This document shows, piece after piece, positions 8,970 to 18,258 of a stretch of DNA of 64,000 nucleotides. Position 1 is the stretch's first letter, and the number at the start of each line of letters is the position of its first letter. A model generated the notes under the pieces. The model made no database searches and was not told where the DNA came from. It worked only from the letters and a program-made list of their open reading frames with translations. The position numbers were made by a program, and so were the translations under genes. Source of the DNA: Sphingopyxis sp. BSN-002 (GTDB lineage: Bacteria > Pseudomonadota > Alphaproteobacteria > Sphingomonadales > Sphingomonadaceae); the NCBI RefSeq assembly GCF_022024275.1, contig NZ_CP091804.1:3636198-3700197 (forward strand), written 5' to 3'.

Positions 8970-9740
8970 TCAGACCGCGGTGTAGCCGCCGTCGACGATC
9001 AACTCGCTGCCGCATATGTAGGCGGCGTCGTCGCTGGCGAGGAAAAGGAGCGGACGCGCAATCTCGCGCGTCGTCGCCATCCGGCCGAGCGGAATCGCGC
9101 CGACGGTAGCGGTGGCAAAATCGGCAGCCGCCTCGCCCAGACTGCCGACAGCATCGGCGACCAGCTTGGTCTCGCAATAGCCGGGATGGAGCGAGTTGAT
9201 CCGCACGGGCCAGCCCTTGCGAGCACAATCGACCGCGACCGCCTTGGTCAGCATCGCAACGCCGGCCTTGCTGGCGTTGTAGGCGGGGAAGAGCGGTTCG
9301 GCGACGTTCGCCGCGATCGAGGCGACGTTGACGATCACGCCGCCCTTGTCCTGCATCGCCGCAATCCCGGCGCGGACACCGAGGAAGACGCTTTCCAGAT
9401 TGACCGCCATCAGGCGCTGCCATTCGGCGAGACCGGTATCGACGACGGATTTCAGAAAGCCCATGCCGGCGTTGTTGACGAGAATGTCGAGCTTGCCTTC
9501 GCGGGCGACGATCTCGTCGATCAGCGCCTTCCATGCCGCCTCGTCGGCAACGTCCTGCCGCCGTGCTTCTGCTTTTCCGCCCTCGGCGCGGATCGCTGCG
9601 GCGGCTGCCTCGGCTTCTTCCAGATCGATGTCGGTGATCGTGACCGACGCACCCTCTCGGGCGAATTCCTGGGCGGCGGCGAGACCGATACCGCGCGCGG
9701 CGCCGGTGATCAGCACGCTCTTGCCGGTGAAACGCATCAT
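8970..9740 (-). CDS. Short-chain dehydrogenase/reductase (SDR)
   Basis: A 256-residue classical SDR oxidoreductase. The cofactor motif TGAARGIG is at residues 12-19 and NNAG at 89-92. The catalytic Ser141, Tyr154 and Lys158 (YNASK) are all present. Asp at the end of strand 2 (TITDIDLEEAE) suggests NAD(H) rather than NADP(H). Two adjacent ATG codons, at 9740 and 9737, can start the gene. It is 31 bases upstream of the saccharopine-dehydrogenase-like gene and downstream of a TonB-dependent receptor on the same strand, so uptake and oxidation of one compound is plausible. Confidence 0.92.
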   Translation of the reverse strand: MMRFTGKSVLITGAARGIGLAAAQEFAREGASVTITDIDLEEAEAAAAAIRAEGGKAEARRQDVADEAAWKALIDEIVAREGKLDILVNNAGMGFLKSVVDTGLAEWQRLMAVNLESVFLGVRAGIAAMQDKGGVIVNVASIAANVAEPLFPAYNASKAGVAMLTKAVAVDCARKGWPVRINSLHPGYCETKLVADAVGSLGEAAADFATATVGAIPLGRMATTREIARPLLFLASDDAAYICGSELIVDGGYTAV

Positions 9741-9820
9741 GGGATGCTCCTTGTAAGGCTATATTTTCGAGCGGGTCGGGGGCGGCGGGCAAGGGAGGGG
9801 ACGCCGCCCCCTTGGGGTGA

Positions 9821-12406
9821 TCAGAACTTGGCGGTCACCTCGACGCCATAGGTGCGCGGCGTGCCGCGGTTCAGATAATCGAGGCCGAAGATGTCGATGT
9901 TGAGCCCGTAGCTGTAGTAATATTTGTTGGTCAGATTCTTGACCCACAGGCTTGCGGCGTAGTTGCCGTGCTCGAAGGTCAGGCGGCTGTTGACGAGCCA
10001 GTATCCGGGATTTCCGCAGGTGATTGCCGGCCCCGCGGGGCGGACGTTGCCGGGCGCGCCGGCGCGGTCGCACGGGGTCTGGCCATAGTCGCCGAACGGG
10101 TCGAAATAATATTTGCCCGTGTAGGCGGCGTCGCCGCGCAGCGTCAGCTTGTTGTCGCCGCTGTTGAAGACGTCCCAGTCGAACCCGGCCGAGAAGGTCG
10201 TGCGCGGCGCGTTCGGGAAGGGGTTGCCATTGACGTTGCGCGTCGGGCTCGACGGATCGGTCGGGTCGATCACATTGCCCTTATATTTGCTGCGCAGCAG
10301 GCTCATCGAGGCATCGAGGCGCAGGCTGTCGGCCGCCTGGATCGTCAGCTCGGCTTCGCCGCCATAGAGACGGCCGTTGGCGCTGCGGGTGAAGGTCGTT
10401 GCGCCGATAACCTGCGTGACCTGATGGTTCTTGTAGTCGTAATAGAAGGTCGCGAGGTTGAGCTGCACGCGCCGGTCGAAGAAGCGCATCTTCAGCCCGC
10501 CTTCATACGCGTTGATCTGTTCGGGTTGGATATAATAGACCTGATTGGTCCCCTGATAGGCAAGGCCGTTGAAGCTGCCGCTGCGATAGCCGCGGCTGTA
10601 GTTCAGATACGCCATCATATCGTCGGCGAAGTCGTAGCTGAGGTTGACGCGTCCGGTCAGGCGGTTCGCCTTTTCCTTCTGCTCGAGCGCCGGGGCGCTT
10701 GCGTCATAGGGGAAGGTGTAGGGGATGGTGCTGGCACGGATCGTTCCGCCGAGGTCATAGAGCACCGTCCGGCCGTTCAGATATTTGACCTTGTCCATCG
10801 TATAGCGAAGGCCGACGCTGAGTGTCAGCGCGTCGGTGATGTCATAGCTGCCGTCGAAATAGATCGCCGCTGACGGACGCTTGATCGTGTATTTCTGTTC
10901 GCCGCTGATCGGACCGAAGGGCGGGGCGCCGGCCGCACGGCAAGCCGCCGAGATGGCGCCGCCGAAGCCGCCACCGCCCGAATTGTTGACCTGAATGTCG
11001 GTCAGCAACGCGATCAGCGAGCGGGCATCGAGGAAGCCGTTAGGGTTGCCCGTGGGCACCGCCGAGCAATTCGCCGGATTGGTCGGATCGAGCGCCGGGT
11101 TGACCGCGAAAGCCGGAACGAACGCTGCCGCCTGCGGCGCCGACACCGGTGCGTTGAAGAAGCTGCTTGGAGCGCCCGCACCCAGCAGGATCGGTTTCAG
11201 CACGCCGAAGAAGTCGATCTCGTTGCGCGTGTCGATCTTGTCGACACCATAATAGAGGCCCGCGACGAGATTGAGCCGGTCGCCCTTGTAGTTCAGGCGC
11301 AGGTCCTGGTTGAAATTCTTACTGACCGAATTGTAGCGCAGCGCGCAGACGCTGTTCGGTGAGCCGTCGCAGTCGAAGGGCGAATTGCGATACTTGCCGG
11401 TGTCATAGCCGGTGATCGACGTCAGCGAGAGGGTGTCGCTGAGATCCACGGCGATATTGAGCGCCAGACCGTTCGACGAGGTGAAATAGCGACCGCCCGT
11501 ATCGGCGGCGACCTCGTTCTTGTTCAGCGCGCGGCCCCCATTTTGTGCCGGATCGAAGCGCGAATACCCCAGAACGTCGCGCCCGTCGGCCAGCTGGCCG
11601 AGCGCATAGGGGTTCGGCGCCAGCGGATTGTCGCGTGCGAAATAGCCCTTCAGGTTGATGTCGACCGTATCCGACGGCTTCCAGCGTAGCGATACGCGGC
11701 CCGCGACGGAATTGGTCGTGCCGACGTGGCGATCCTGCACCGGGTTATACTGCCAGCCGTCACCCTTCGCGAAGGTACCTGCAAAGCGGATGCCGAGCTT
11801 GTCGGGGATGATCGTCGCCTCAAGTGCGCCCTCGGCGGTCTTGGTGTCGTAATTGCCATAGCCGAGCGTAATCGTGCCGGTGCTCGCCCCGAGCTGGGGC
11901 TTGTTGCTGAAGAAGCTGATCGCGCCGCCGGTGGTGTTGCGGCCATAGAGCGTGCCCTGCGGCCCACGCAGCACTTCGACGCGTTCGAGGTCATAGAGCT
12001 GCTGGCCATGACTGGCGCGGAAGCTCTGATAGACTTCGTCGACGTAGACGCCGACCGGAGACGCCGTCGAAGCCGAGAATTCGTTCGCGACCGATACGCC
12101 GCGCAGTGAGAAGTTCGGCTGGGTGCGGCCATAGGGCGTGGTGATCTGGAGACTGGGGACGAAGCCCTGCAGGTCCGACGTTTCGCTGATCCCGCGCGAT
12201 TCCAGTTCCTCGCCGGCAAGTGCGGACACTGCGACCGGAACGTCCTGCAGATTCTGTGCGCGCTTTTGCGCGGTGACGACGATTTCGGCGATGCCGCCGC
12301 TGGCCGTTTCCTCTGTGGGCGCGGCCTCCTGTGCGAAAGCGGCGCCGCTCCATCCCATCAGCATGGTGGTGGACAGGCAGGTTGCCAGAAAAGCTCGGTT
12401 CGTCAT
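9821..12406 (-). CDS. TonB-dependent receptor
   Basis: An 861-residue complete outer-membrane receptor. The start at 12406 has GGGAGAGA upstream; the signal peptide ends at GAAFAQE. The plug region starts with IAEIVVTAQKRAQNLQDVPV and contains VEVLRGPQGTLYGRNTTGGA. The barrel ends in an aromatic-terminal strand (RTYGVEVTAKF), as needed for BAM recognition. It is followed after 80 bases by the SDR, saccharopine-dehydrogenase-like and CoA ligase genes on the same strand. Those enzymes suggest import of a lipophilic acid or aromatic compound. The substrate is not determinable. Confidence 0.95.
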   Translation of the reverse strand: MTNRAFLATCLSTTMLMGWSGAAFAQEAAPTEETASGGIAEIVVTAQKRAQNLQDVPVAVSALAGEELESRGISETSDLQGFVPSLQITTPYGRTQPNFSLRGVSVANEFSASTASPVGVYVDEVYQSFRASHGQQLYDLERVEVLRGPQGTLYGRNTTGGAISFFSNKPQLGASTGTITLGYGNYDTKTAEGALEATIIPDKLGIRFAGTFAKGDGWQYNPVQDRHVGTTNSVAGRVSLRWKPSDTVDINLKGYFARDNPLAPNPYALGQLADGRDVLGYSRFDPAQNGGRALNKNEVAADTGGRYFTSSNGLALNIAVDLSDTLSLTSITGYDTGKYRNSPFDCDGSPNSVCALRYNSVSKNFNQDLRLNYKGDRLNLVAGLYYGVDKIDTRNEIDFFGVLKPILLGAGAPSSFFNAPVSAPQAAAFVPAFAVNPALDPTNPANCSAVPTGNPNGFLDARSLIALLTDIQVNNSGGGGFGGAISAACRAAGAPPFGPISGEQKYTIKRPSAAIYFDGSYDITDALTLSVGLRYTMDKVKYLNGRTVLYDLGGTIRASTIPYTFPYDASAPALEQKEKANRLTGRVNLSYDFADDMMAYLNYSRGYRSGSFNGLAYQGTNQVYYIQPEQINAYEGGLKMRFFDRRVQLNLATFYYDYKNHQVTQVIGATTFTRSANGRLYGGEAELTIQAADSLRLDASMSLLRSKYKGNVIDPTDPSSPTRNVNGNPFPNAPRTTFSAGFDWDVFNSGDNKLTLRGDAAYTGKYYFDPFGDYGQTPCDRAGAPGNVRPAGPAITCGNPGYWLVNSRLTFEHGNYAASLWVKNLTNKYYYSYGLNIDIFGLDYLNRGTPRTYGVEVTAKF

Positions 12407-12589
12407 GCTTTCTCTCCCACGGCCGGCCCATATCTTTGCGGGGCCTTCGGTAAGAGGAAAGCTATGGCGCACCGGCCTCGCGCGACAGACGAGGTGGCGG
12501 GGGGAGCGATGGGGGGGTGAACGGAAGGCCGCTTGCCGCTGCAACCGCAAGGCTATAGCCTTGGCGCATCAAAAAGTGGGGGGCAGCGA

Positions 12590-15154
12590 ATGACCGTCCA
12601 GCCGGGATCGAGGATCGAAGCGAAGCCGCATCTGCGTGCGGTACCGCCGGATGGCGTGGTTGCGCCCGTCCGTTCGCAATCGACGCCGCCGCGGTTCCCG
12701 CCCGATCTTGTCGGGCTCGATTCCGCCCTCTGGCTCGAAAAACTGTCCGCTCACGAAATTGCACTCGTCCGCGCGCCGGCGGGCTATGGCAAATCGGCCT
12801 GGTGCGCAGCGCTTTTCGCCGAAGCCCGCGTCGCGGGCTGGCAGACCTTCTGGGCCGGCGCCGGTCAGGGCATGGTCAGCGAGATTTGCGATGATGTGCG
12901 TCGGGCGTGCGAAGCCGGTCCCGAAGACAGGCCGTGTCTGCTGATCGTCGACGATGCCGATCGTCCGGCCGATGCGCAGGTGATCGCTTCGCTCGACGCG
13001 TTGCTGTCCCCGCCGCCGTCACGGTTGCGGCTGGTGCTGGCCGGACGAGGGAGCTTTACCGTCGCGACGGGCGATGCCGCGGGACGAGGCATGGCGCTTG
13101 CGGTCGGCGCGCGCGATCTGGCGATTGCAGGCGATGCGGCAGCGAGCATCTCGGGGTGGCCGCGCGGGACCATCGATGCCTTGATGGAGGGCTGGCCTGC
13201 CGGGCTTCGTCTGGCGAAGCATGCCGACGGGCCGGACGCGCTGGCGGAGCGGGTTGCCGATTATTTCGGGCCACTGATTGCGGAGCTTTCGCCCGCCGAG
13301 CGGACGTTTGTACGGCGCGTCGCGGTTGCGCCGGCGTTCAATGCCGAGCTTGCCCGTCTGCTGAGCGGCGACGAGGGCGCCGACAAGTCCGTGGAAGCCC
13401 TGATGACGCGGGGCCTGTTCATGGACCGCGCCGGGGGACAGGCGGGAGGGCGGGCCGGCTGGTTCCGGCTGCATCCCGCTTTCCGGATGGCGCTGCTGCG
13501 CGGCCTTGCCGACGCCGAGCCGGACGCGCCGAAGCAATTGAGCCGCGCAGCATCGCGATATCTGGCATCGCAGGACATGCCCGCCGAGGCGATCGACCAG
13601 GCGATCGCGGGCGGAGATTTCGATGCGGCGGCAACGCTCGTCGGGGTGATCGCACTTTCGATGATCGAACGCGGCGAGCTGGCGCCGCTGGCGGCCTGGC
13701 TCGACGCGTTGCCGCCCGATCTCGTCGCCCGCTCACCGGGGCTTCCGGCGGCGCGCGCCTGGCTGGATGTGCTCGCAGCGCGACGGGATAGCGCGGACGC
13801 GCTGGCCGCACTCGCCGCGAGCGGCGGCGCCGCCGAGGCGCGGGCGATCGATCTGGTCCACCGCGCTTATTTCGGCGACGATTTCACCGGTGTGGTCGAA
13901 AGCTGCGACCAGATTCTCGCTGCACCCGACGGCCTTTCCGATCTGGCCGTTGCAATGGTTCGTGCGATGCTCGCGCAGGGTGCGCTCAAGCGCGGCCTCT
14001 TCGGACTTGTGCACGAGGTGGTGCGTCCGTTGCGCCTGCAGGACAGGCGACGGCCGCTCGACCTGCCGCTTGCGCTCGCGATCTGCACCCGTGCCGCGCT
14101 AGCGCGCGCGCAGGGGCAATTGGCCGAGGCCGAACGCATTTTGCGCGACGGGGGTCCGGTGTGCACCGGGACGCTGGCGGCTGCTCTGATCGACGCGGCG
14201 CTTGCGCGCTGCTGCTACGAGCGCGACGATCTGGTCGCCGCTGCCGAACTGGCGGAACGGGCGCTGGCGCCGATCGAGGCGAGCCCGTTCCAGGACGCGC
14301 TCGTCTCCTGCTATCTCGTCGCCATTCGCGTTGCAGCCGGGACCGGGCTGCCCGGAAAGGCCGCTTCGCTGGTTGATCGCGCCGAGCTTGTCGCTTTCGA
14401 ACGCGGGTGGATGCCGCTCAAGGCGATGTGCATTGTCGAGCGTGCGCGGCTGCGCTTGCCGCCGACAATCGATGCGGAGGCGGTGCTCTCGACCGGCGAA
14501 GAGGTCGCGGCAGTGCGCGATCCGCTGTCGGTGCAGGCACGCACCTTTGCCTTGCTGGCCGAAATGCGCGCCTATGAAGCGATTGCCAACGGCGACCGGC
14601 CGCGGCTGACGATGGTTGCAGATCATTTGCTGCTGCTGGCATCCGCCGCCGACGATGCAGAGCTTCGCGCGTCGGCGACATTGTTCAATATCCTGCCCCA
14701 GCTCAGCGGGCGTTGCGACAAGATGGTCGAGCTCGAGACCGTTCGCTTCCTCAATCACGCGGCGAGCAGCGGCTTCCTCCGGACGATCGTCGATGTTCTT
14801 GACGTCACCGGCGTGCGCGCGGTGCAGAATTTCTGCAGCGAGGCCTATTCGTCGGGCTCCTTTCTCGCCTTGCTGAAGCTCGCCGAGCCCTCGCGGCGGA
14901 ACCCCGCGCTCGAGGGCGGACCCGGCGCCGCGCCGGGCGAGGCGTTCTCCTTCCTCACCGAACGGGAAATCGAGATACTGAGCGCGCTCAATGCCGGGGA
15001 ATCGAACAAGGAGATCGCCCGGTCGCTGCAACTCGCGCCCGAGACGGTGAAGTGGCATCTCAAGAACATCATGCGCAAACTCCGCGCGGGAAGCCGCGAA
15101 GAGGCGGTCGCCAACGCCGCGACGCTGGGTCTCAAGCTGATCGAGGCACCCTGA
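12590..15154 (+). CDS. MalT-like LuxR-family regulator with N-terminal ATPase domain
   Basis: An 854-residue large LuxR regulator of the STAND/LAL type. The N-terminal P-loop is RAPAGYGKSAWC (around residue 60), with a Walker B strand CLLIVDDADRP. A helical repeat region follows, rich in Ala and Arg. The C-terminal LuxR helix-turn-helix is FLTEREIEILSALNAGESNK followed by ETVKWHLKNIMRKL. In MalT-type proteins, ATP and inducer binding drive oligomerisation and activation. The start at 12590 follows GGGGGCAGCGA. It sits divergently from one TonB receptor and directly upstream of another, so either could be its target. The inducer is unknown. Confidence 0.92.
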   Translation: MTVQPGSRIEAKPHLRAVPPDGVVAPVRSQSTPPRFPPDLVGLDSALWLEKLSAHEIALVRAPAGYGKSAWCAALFAEARVAGWQTFWAGAGQGMVSEICDDVRRACEAGPEDRPCLLIVDDADRPADAQVIASLDALLSPPPSRLRLVLAGRGSFTVATGDAAGRGMALAVGARDLAIAGDAAASISGWPRGTIDALMEGWPAGLRLAKHADGPDALAERVADYFGPLIAELSPAERTFVRRVAVAPAFNAELARLLSGDEGADKSVEALMTRGLFMDRAGGQAGGRAGWFRLHPAFRMALLRGLADAEPDAPKQLSRAASRYLASQDMPAEAIDQAIAGGDFDAAATLVGVIALSMIERGELAPLAAWLDALPPDLVARSPGLPAARAWLDVLAARRDSADALAALAASGGAAEARAIDLVHRAYFGDDFTGVVESCDQILAAPDGLSDLAVAMVRAMLAQGALKRGLFGLVHEVVRPLRLQDRRRPLDLPLALAICTRAALARAQGQLAEAERILRDGGPVCTGTLAAALIDAALARCCYERDDLVAAAELAERALAPIEASPFQDALVSCYLVAIRVAAGTGLPGKAASLVDRAELVAFERGWMPLKAMCIVERARLRLPPTIDAEAVLSTGEEVAAVRDPLSVQARTFALLAEMRAYEAIANGDRPRLTMVADHLLLLASAADDAELRASATLFNILPQLSGRCDKMVELETVRFLNHAASSGFLRTIVDVLDVTGVRAVQNFCSEAYSSGSFLALLKLAEPSRRNPALEGGPGAAPGEAFSFLTEREIEILSALNAGESNKEIARSLQLAPETVKWHLKNIMRKLRAGSREEAVANAATLGLKLIEAP

Positions 15155-15759
15155 GGTTCAACGCTCGGCTCGTCGCCTGATAGATTTTCTTCGTCGCAAA
15201 TACCGGCTTCGCGGATTGACGAATCCAATATCAATCTTTTAAGTTGAGATTGTCATCCGGAACTGGTCGGAACGGATGACGGGCTCTCCTCCATCGACCC
15301 GCGGCTTTTGACCGGGAAGCAGCTTGCTCCGCGTTACCAACGGCTAAAGCGCGTGATGCTCGGGCGACAGCGCCAGGCATTGCGTTCCCCCCAGAAGGGG
15401 TATTGCGATGCATATGTGTAGCACCAGTTCCTGATCGAGGCCGATGACGCGCGCCGTGTAGCGGACTGACCGCACACGGGCGCCTTCCACCGGCGCTTCA
15501 TTCATTCCGGCCCTGCTTTCTCTCGCGAGACGCTTGCGGCCTTGCGTCCGGCGCGTGGGTGCGCCGGCGACAGGTGATTCATGCCTTTGCTGACCCGATC
15601 CGACCTGTCGGATCTGGCTCGCTACCCTGCGTCCCTGCGCAGCGCCGCCCGTGCGCTGTGGGGTGCGGAGCTGGCGGCTGCCCGATCCGGCCCGGCGCCC
15701 GGCGCCATCGTTCATCACATCAAGAAGGGGGCGGCGCTGCCGCCCGGGGACAAGATATA
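15155..15759. other. 605-base leader region between regulator and receptor
   Basis: This long stretch has no convincing gene except the possible 59-codon ORF listed separately. It contains an AT-rich patch around 15215-15255, with the short inverted repeat CAATCT...AGATTG at 15232-15252, which could be an operator or promoter part. I see no strong terminator after the regulator gene. The length suggests a long regulated leader for the receptor gene at 15760. Confidence 0.4.
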
Positions 15760-15760
15760 A
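15581..15760 (+). CDS. Possible small protein (59 aa) translationally coupled to the receptor
   Basis: A 60-codon frame starts at ATG 15581, with an in-frame TGA just two codons earlier, and ends in TAA at 15758-15760. That TAA shares its last A with the ATG of the downstream TonB receptor (TAATG). The protein starts MPLLTRSDLSDLARY and ends with HHIKKGAALPPGDKI. Third codon positions are mostly G or C, like neighbouring genes. There is no signal peptide or recognised family. It could be a leader or regulatory peptide whose translation opens the receptor start, or chance. No clear ribosome site precedes it. Confidence 0.35.
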   Translation: MPLLTRSDLSDLARYPASLRSAARALWGAELAAARSGPAPGAIVHHIKKGAALPPGDKI

Positions 15761-18156
15761 TGATCAAATTCTCTCGCGAACATCGTCTGAAGCTCTTGTT
15801 CGGTGCCGCGTTGCTGGTTCCGGCCTCGCCCGCGCTGGCCGCCGGGGACGACACCGCCGATGCGGTGGCTGACGCCGGCGGCGACTATGACGGCGCCGAA
15901 ATCATCGTATCGGCGCGTCGGCGTGACGAAAGCGCGCAGGACGTACCGATCGCCCTGTCGGTTGTGGGGGCCGAGACGCTCGAAAAGACCGGAAACTATA
16001 CGCTCACCCAGATCCAGCAGATCGTCCCCAGCCTGCAGGTGTTCAGCTTCAATCCGCGCAATACCAATATCAACATCCGCGGTCTGGGCAGCAATGTCGC
16101 GCTGACCAACGACGGGCTCGAGAACGGCGTCGGCTTCTATATCGACAATGTCTATTACGGCCGCGTCGGGCAGACGCAGTTCGACCTGGTCGACCTGCAG
16201 CAGATCGAGGTGCTGCGCGGACCGCAGGGTACGCTGTTCGGCAAGAACACCACGTCGGGCGCTATCAACATCACGTCGCGCAAACCGGGCTTCGATCCCG
16301 AATTCTCCGGCGAGGCAAGTGTCGGCGACTATGGCTATTACCAGCTCCGCGCCTCGGCGTCGGGCGGGCTGATCGACGATCTGCTCGCCGTCCGCCTCAG
16401 CGGTTCGGTAACCGAACGGCGGGGTTTCCTCTACAATACGACGCAGAACGAGCGCGCGCAGGATTATTCGAACTGGAGCGTGCGCGGGCAATTGCTCTTC
16501 ACCCCGGGCGCGGACCTCGAGGTCAGGATCATCGGCGACTTCTCGCGGCAGAAGCAGAATCACGTCCTCAACGTCTTCGCGAACTATTTCGGCACCTTCG
16601 ATAACGGGGCCGCCATTCCCAACAGCTTTGCCGAGCGCGCGGCCCGTTTTCCGGGCTACGTCTTTCCGGCGATCGATCCCTTTGCCCGGAGGGGCGAAGC
16701 GAACAGCCACTATCAGTCGAACATGGACGGTTATGGCGTTTCGGGGCAGGTCGACTGGGATATCGGCGCGGCAAAGCTGACATCGATCACCGCCTATCGC
16801 TGGTGGGACTGGAACCCTGCGAACGACGGCGATTCGACATCGTTGCCGGTGATCGTCAAGGCGCAGCAGGCGAACCGTCAGCGCCAGTTCAGCCAGGAAA
16901 TCCGCTTGGCGTCGGACACGGATGGTCCGATCGACTATGTCGTCGGCGCCTATTATTTCTGGCAGATCATCCGCGGCAAGGGCGCCACGGCTTTCGGGTC
17001 GGCGGCGGGCCTGTGGAATCGGCCGGCCGCATCGCCATTGCCGCTTGCCGTGTGGGAGGCCGCGCTCAACGGGTTCGAGGCGAATTCCACATCCGATCCG
17101 CGCACGCGCAGCTATGCACTCTTCGGTCAGGCGGACTGGAAGATCAACGACCGTCTGACGCTGACCGGCGGCCTTCGTTTCACGCATGAAAAGAAGGACG
17201 GATCCTTCAATCAATTCCATGTCGCAGGCGTCGACCTTTCGACCTTGCCGGCCGCAATCGCCACCAACGCAGCGCTGCTGCGAACGCAGTTCAATCCGGT
17301 CACCAGCTATTCGACGGGTTTCACCGATAACAGCCTGTCGGGTCTCGCGACGCTGTCGTGGCAGTTCTCGGGCGATGCGCTGGCCTATGCGACCTATTCG
17401 CGCGGCAACAAGTCGGGCGGGCTCAATCTCACCAACCTGCCGACGGGCATCGACCCGGATGTCGCGCCCGAAAAGGTCGACAGCTATGAACTCGGCATCA
17501 AGTCGCAATGGTTCGGTCGCAAGGTGACACTGAACCTCGCCGGCTATTGGACCGAGATCAGCGACTATCAGACCGCGATCACCGAGCAGGTCCCCAATAC
17601 CGTCAATGTTCGCCAGTATATCGCGAATATCCCCGGCGTGCGCTCACGCGGCGTCGAGGGCGACCTCAGCTTCGCGCCAACCGAGCGCGCGAGCTTCTAT
17701 GCCTCCGTCGCCTATGCCGACACGACATACAGCGATTACCCCAATGCTCCGCAGGCACCCGAGCGGCTCAACCTCGGGTCGATCCAGGATCTGACCGGGG
17801 CGCAGTTGCCCGGCGTGCCGAAATTCACCTACACCCTTGGCGGCGATCTGTCGGCGCCGCTCGGCAATCTCGGCGGGCGCGATCTGTCGGCCTATCTGCA
17901 CGCCGACTATTCGCATCGCTCGTCGTTCAACACCTCGTCCAGCAACAGCGCATATGGTGACGTCCCCGCCTATGGGATCGCCAACGCGCGGATCGGTTTC
18001 AGGACCGACGACGGACTGCTCGACCTGTCGCTCTGGGCGCGGAACCTGTTCGACAAGGATTATTTCCAGACCCTCTCGCCCGCGGTGACCGGCATCGTCA
18101 CCGCGCTGATCGGCGAGCCGCGCACCGTCGGCCTGACGCTCAGGACGAAGCTCTGA
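15760..18156 (+). CDS. TonB-dependent receptor, probably for an organosulfur compound
   Basis: A 798-residue outer-membrane receptor. It has a signal peptide (to ASPALAAGD), the plug start GAEIIVSARRRDESAQDVPI, the plug signature IEVLRGPQGTLFGKNTTSGA and a barrel ending in RTVGLTLRTKL. The start is the ATG at 15760, overlapping the stop of a short upstream frame. Immediately downstream on the same strand are a TauD-type dioxygenase and a secreted sulfatase, so the ligand may be a sulfate ester or sulfonate. That assignment rests on context only. A MalT-like regulator gene lies upstream. Confidence 0.95.
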   Translation: MIKFSREHRLKLLFGAALLVPASPALAAGDDTADAVADAGGDYDGAEIIVSARRRDESAQDVPIALSVVGAETLEKTGNYTLTQIQQIVPSLQVFSFNPRNTNINIRGLGSNVALTNDGLENGVGFYIDNVYYGRVGQTQFDLVDLQQIEVLRGPQGTLFGKNTTSGAINITSRKPGFDPEFSGEASVGDYGYYQLRASASGGLIDDLLAVRLSGSVTERRGFLYNTTQNERAQDYSNWSVRGQLLFTPGADLEVRIIGDFSRQKQNHVLNVFANYFGTFDNGAAIPNSFAERAARFPGYVFPAIDPFARRGEANSHYQSNMDGYGVSGQVDWDIGAAKLTSITAYRWWDWNPANDGDSTSLPVIVKAQQANRQRQFSQEIRLASDTDGPIDYVVGAYYFWQIIRGKGATAFGSAAGLWNRPAASPLPLAVWEAALNGFEANSTSDPRTRSYALFGQADWKINDRLTLTGGLRFTHEKKDGSFNQFHVAGVDLSTLPAAIATNAALLRTQFNPVTSYSTGFTDNSLSGLATLSWQFSGDALAYATYSRGNKSGGLNLTNLPTGIDPDVAPEKVDSYELGIKSQWFGRKVTLNLAGYWTEISDYQTAITEQVPNTVNVRQYIANIPGVRSRGVEGDLSFAPTERASFYASVAYADTTYSDYPNAPQAPERLNLGSIQDLTGAQLPGVPKFTYTLGGDLSAPLGNLGGRDLSAYLHADYSHRSSFNTSSSNSAYGDVPAYGIANARIGFRTDDGLLDLSLWARNLFDKDYFQTLSPAVTGIVTALIGEPRTVGLTLRTKL

Positions 18157-18258
18157 TGCTTGCCGCCGCCTTTCCGAAATTCGCCGACAGCCCGGGCCGG
18201 AAGCCGGTTCGTGTTCTCGTCGGATACGCCTGCCGCCCAACCCCCAAAGGAGACTGAC

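Noticed and set aside
12138..12593. Plus-strand ORF overlapping the second receptor's start
   Set aside because: It is antisense to the signal peptide and plug region and lacks any protein-like composition.
15344..15718. A 124-codon minus-strand frame in the receptor leader
   Set aside because: No ribosome site and no recognisable protein pattern; the opposite-strand small ORF has better codon use and a coupled stop.
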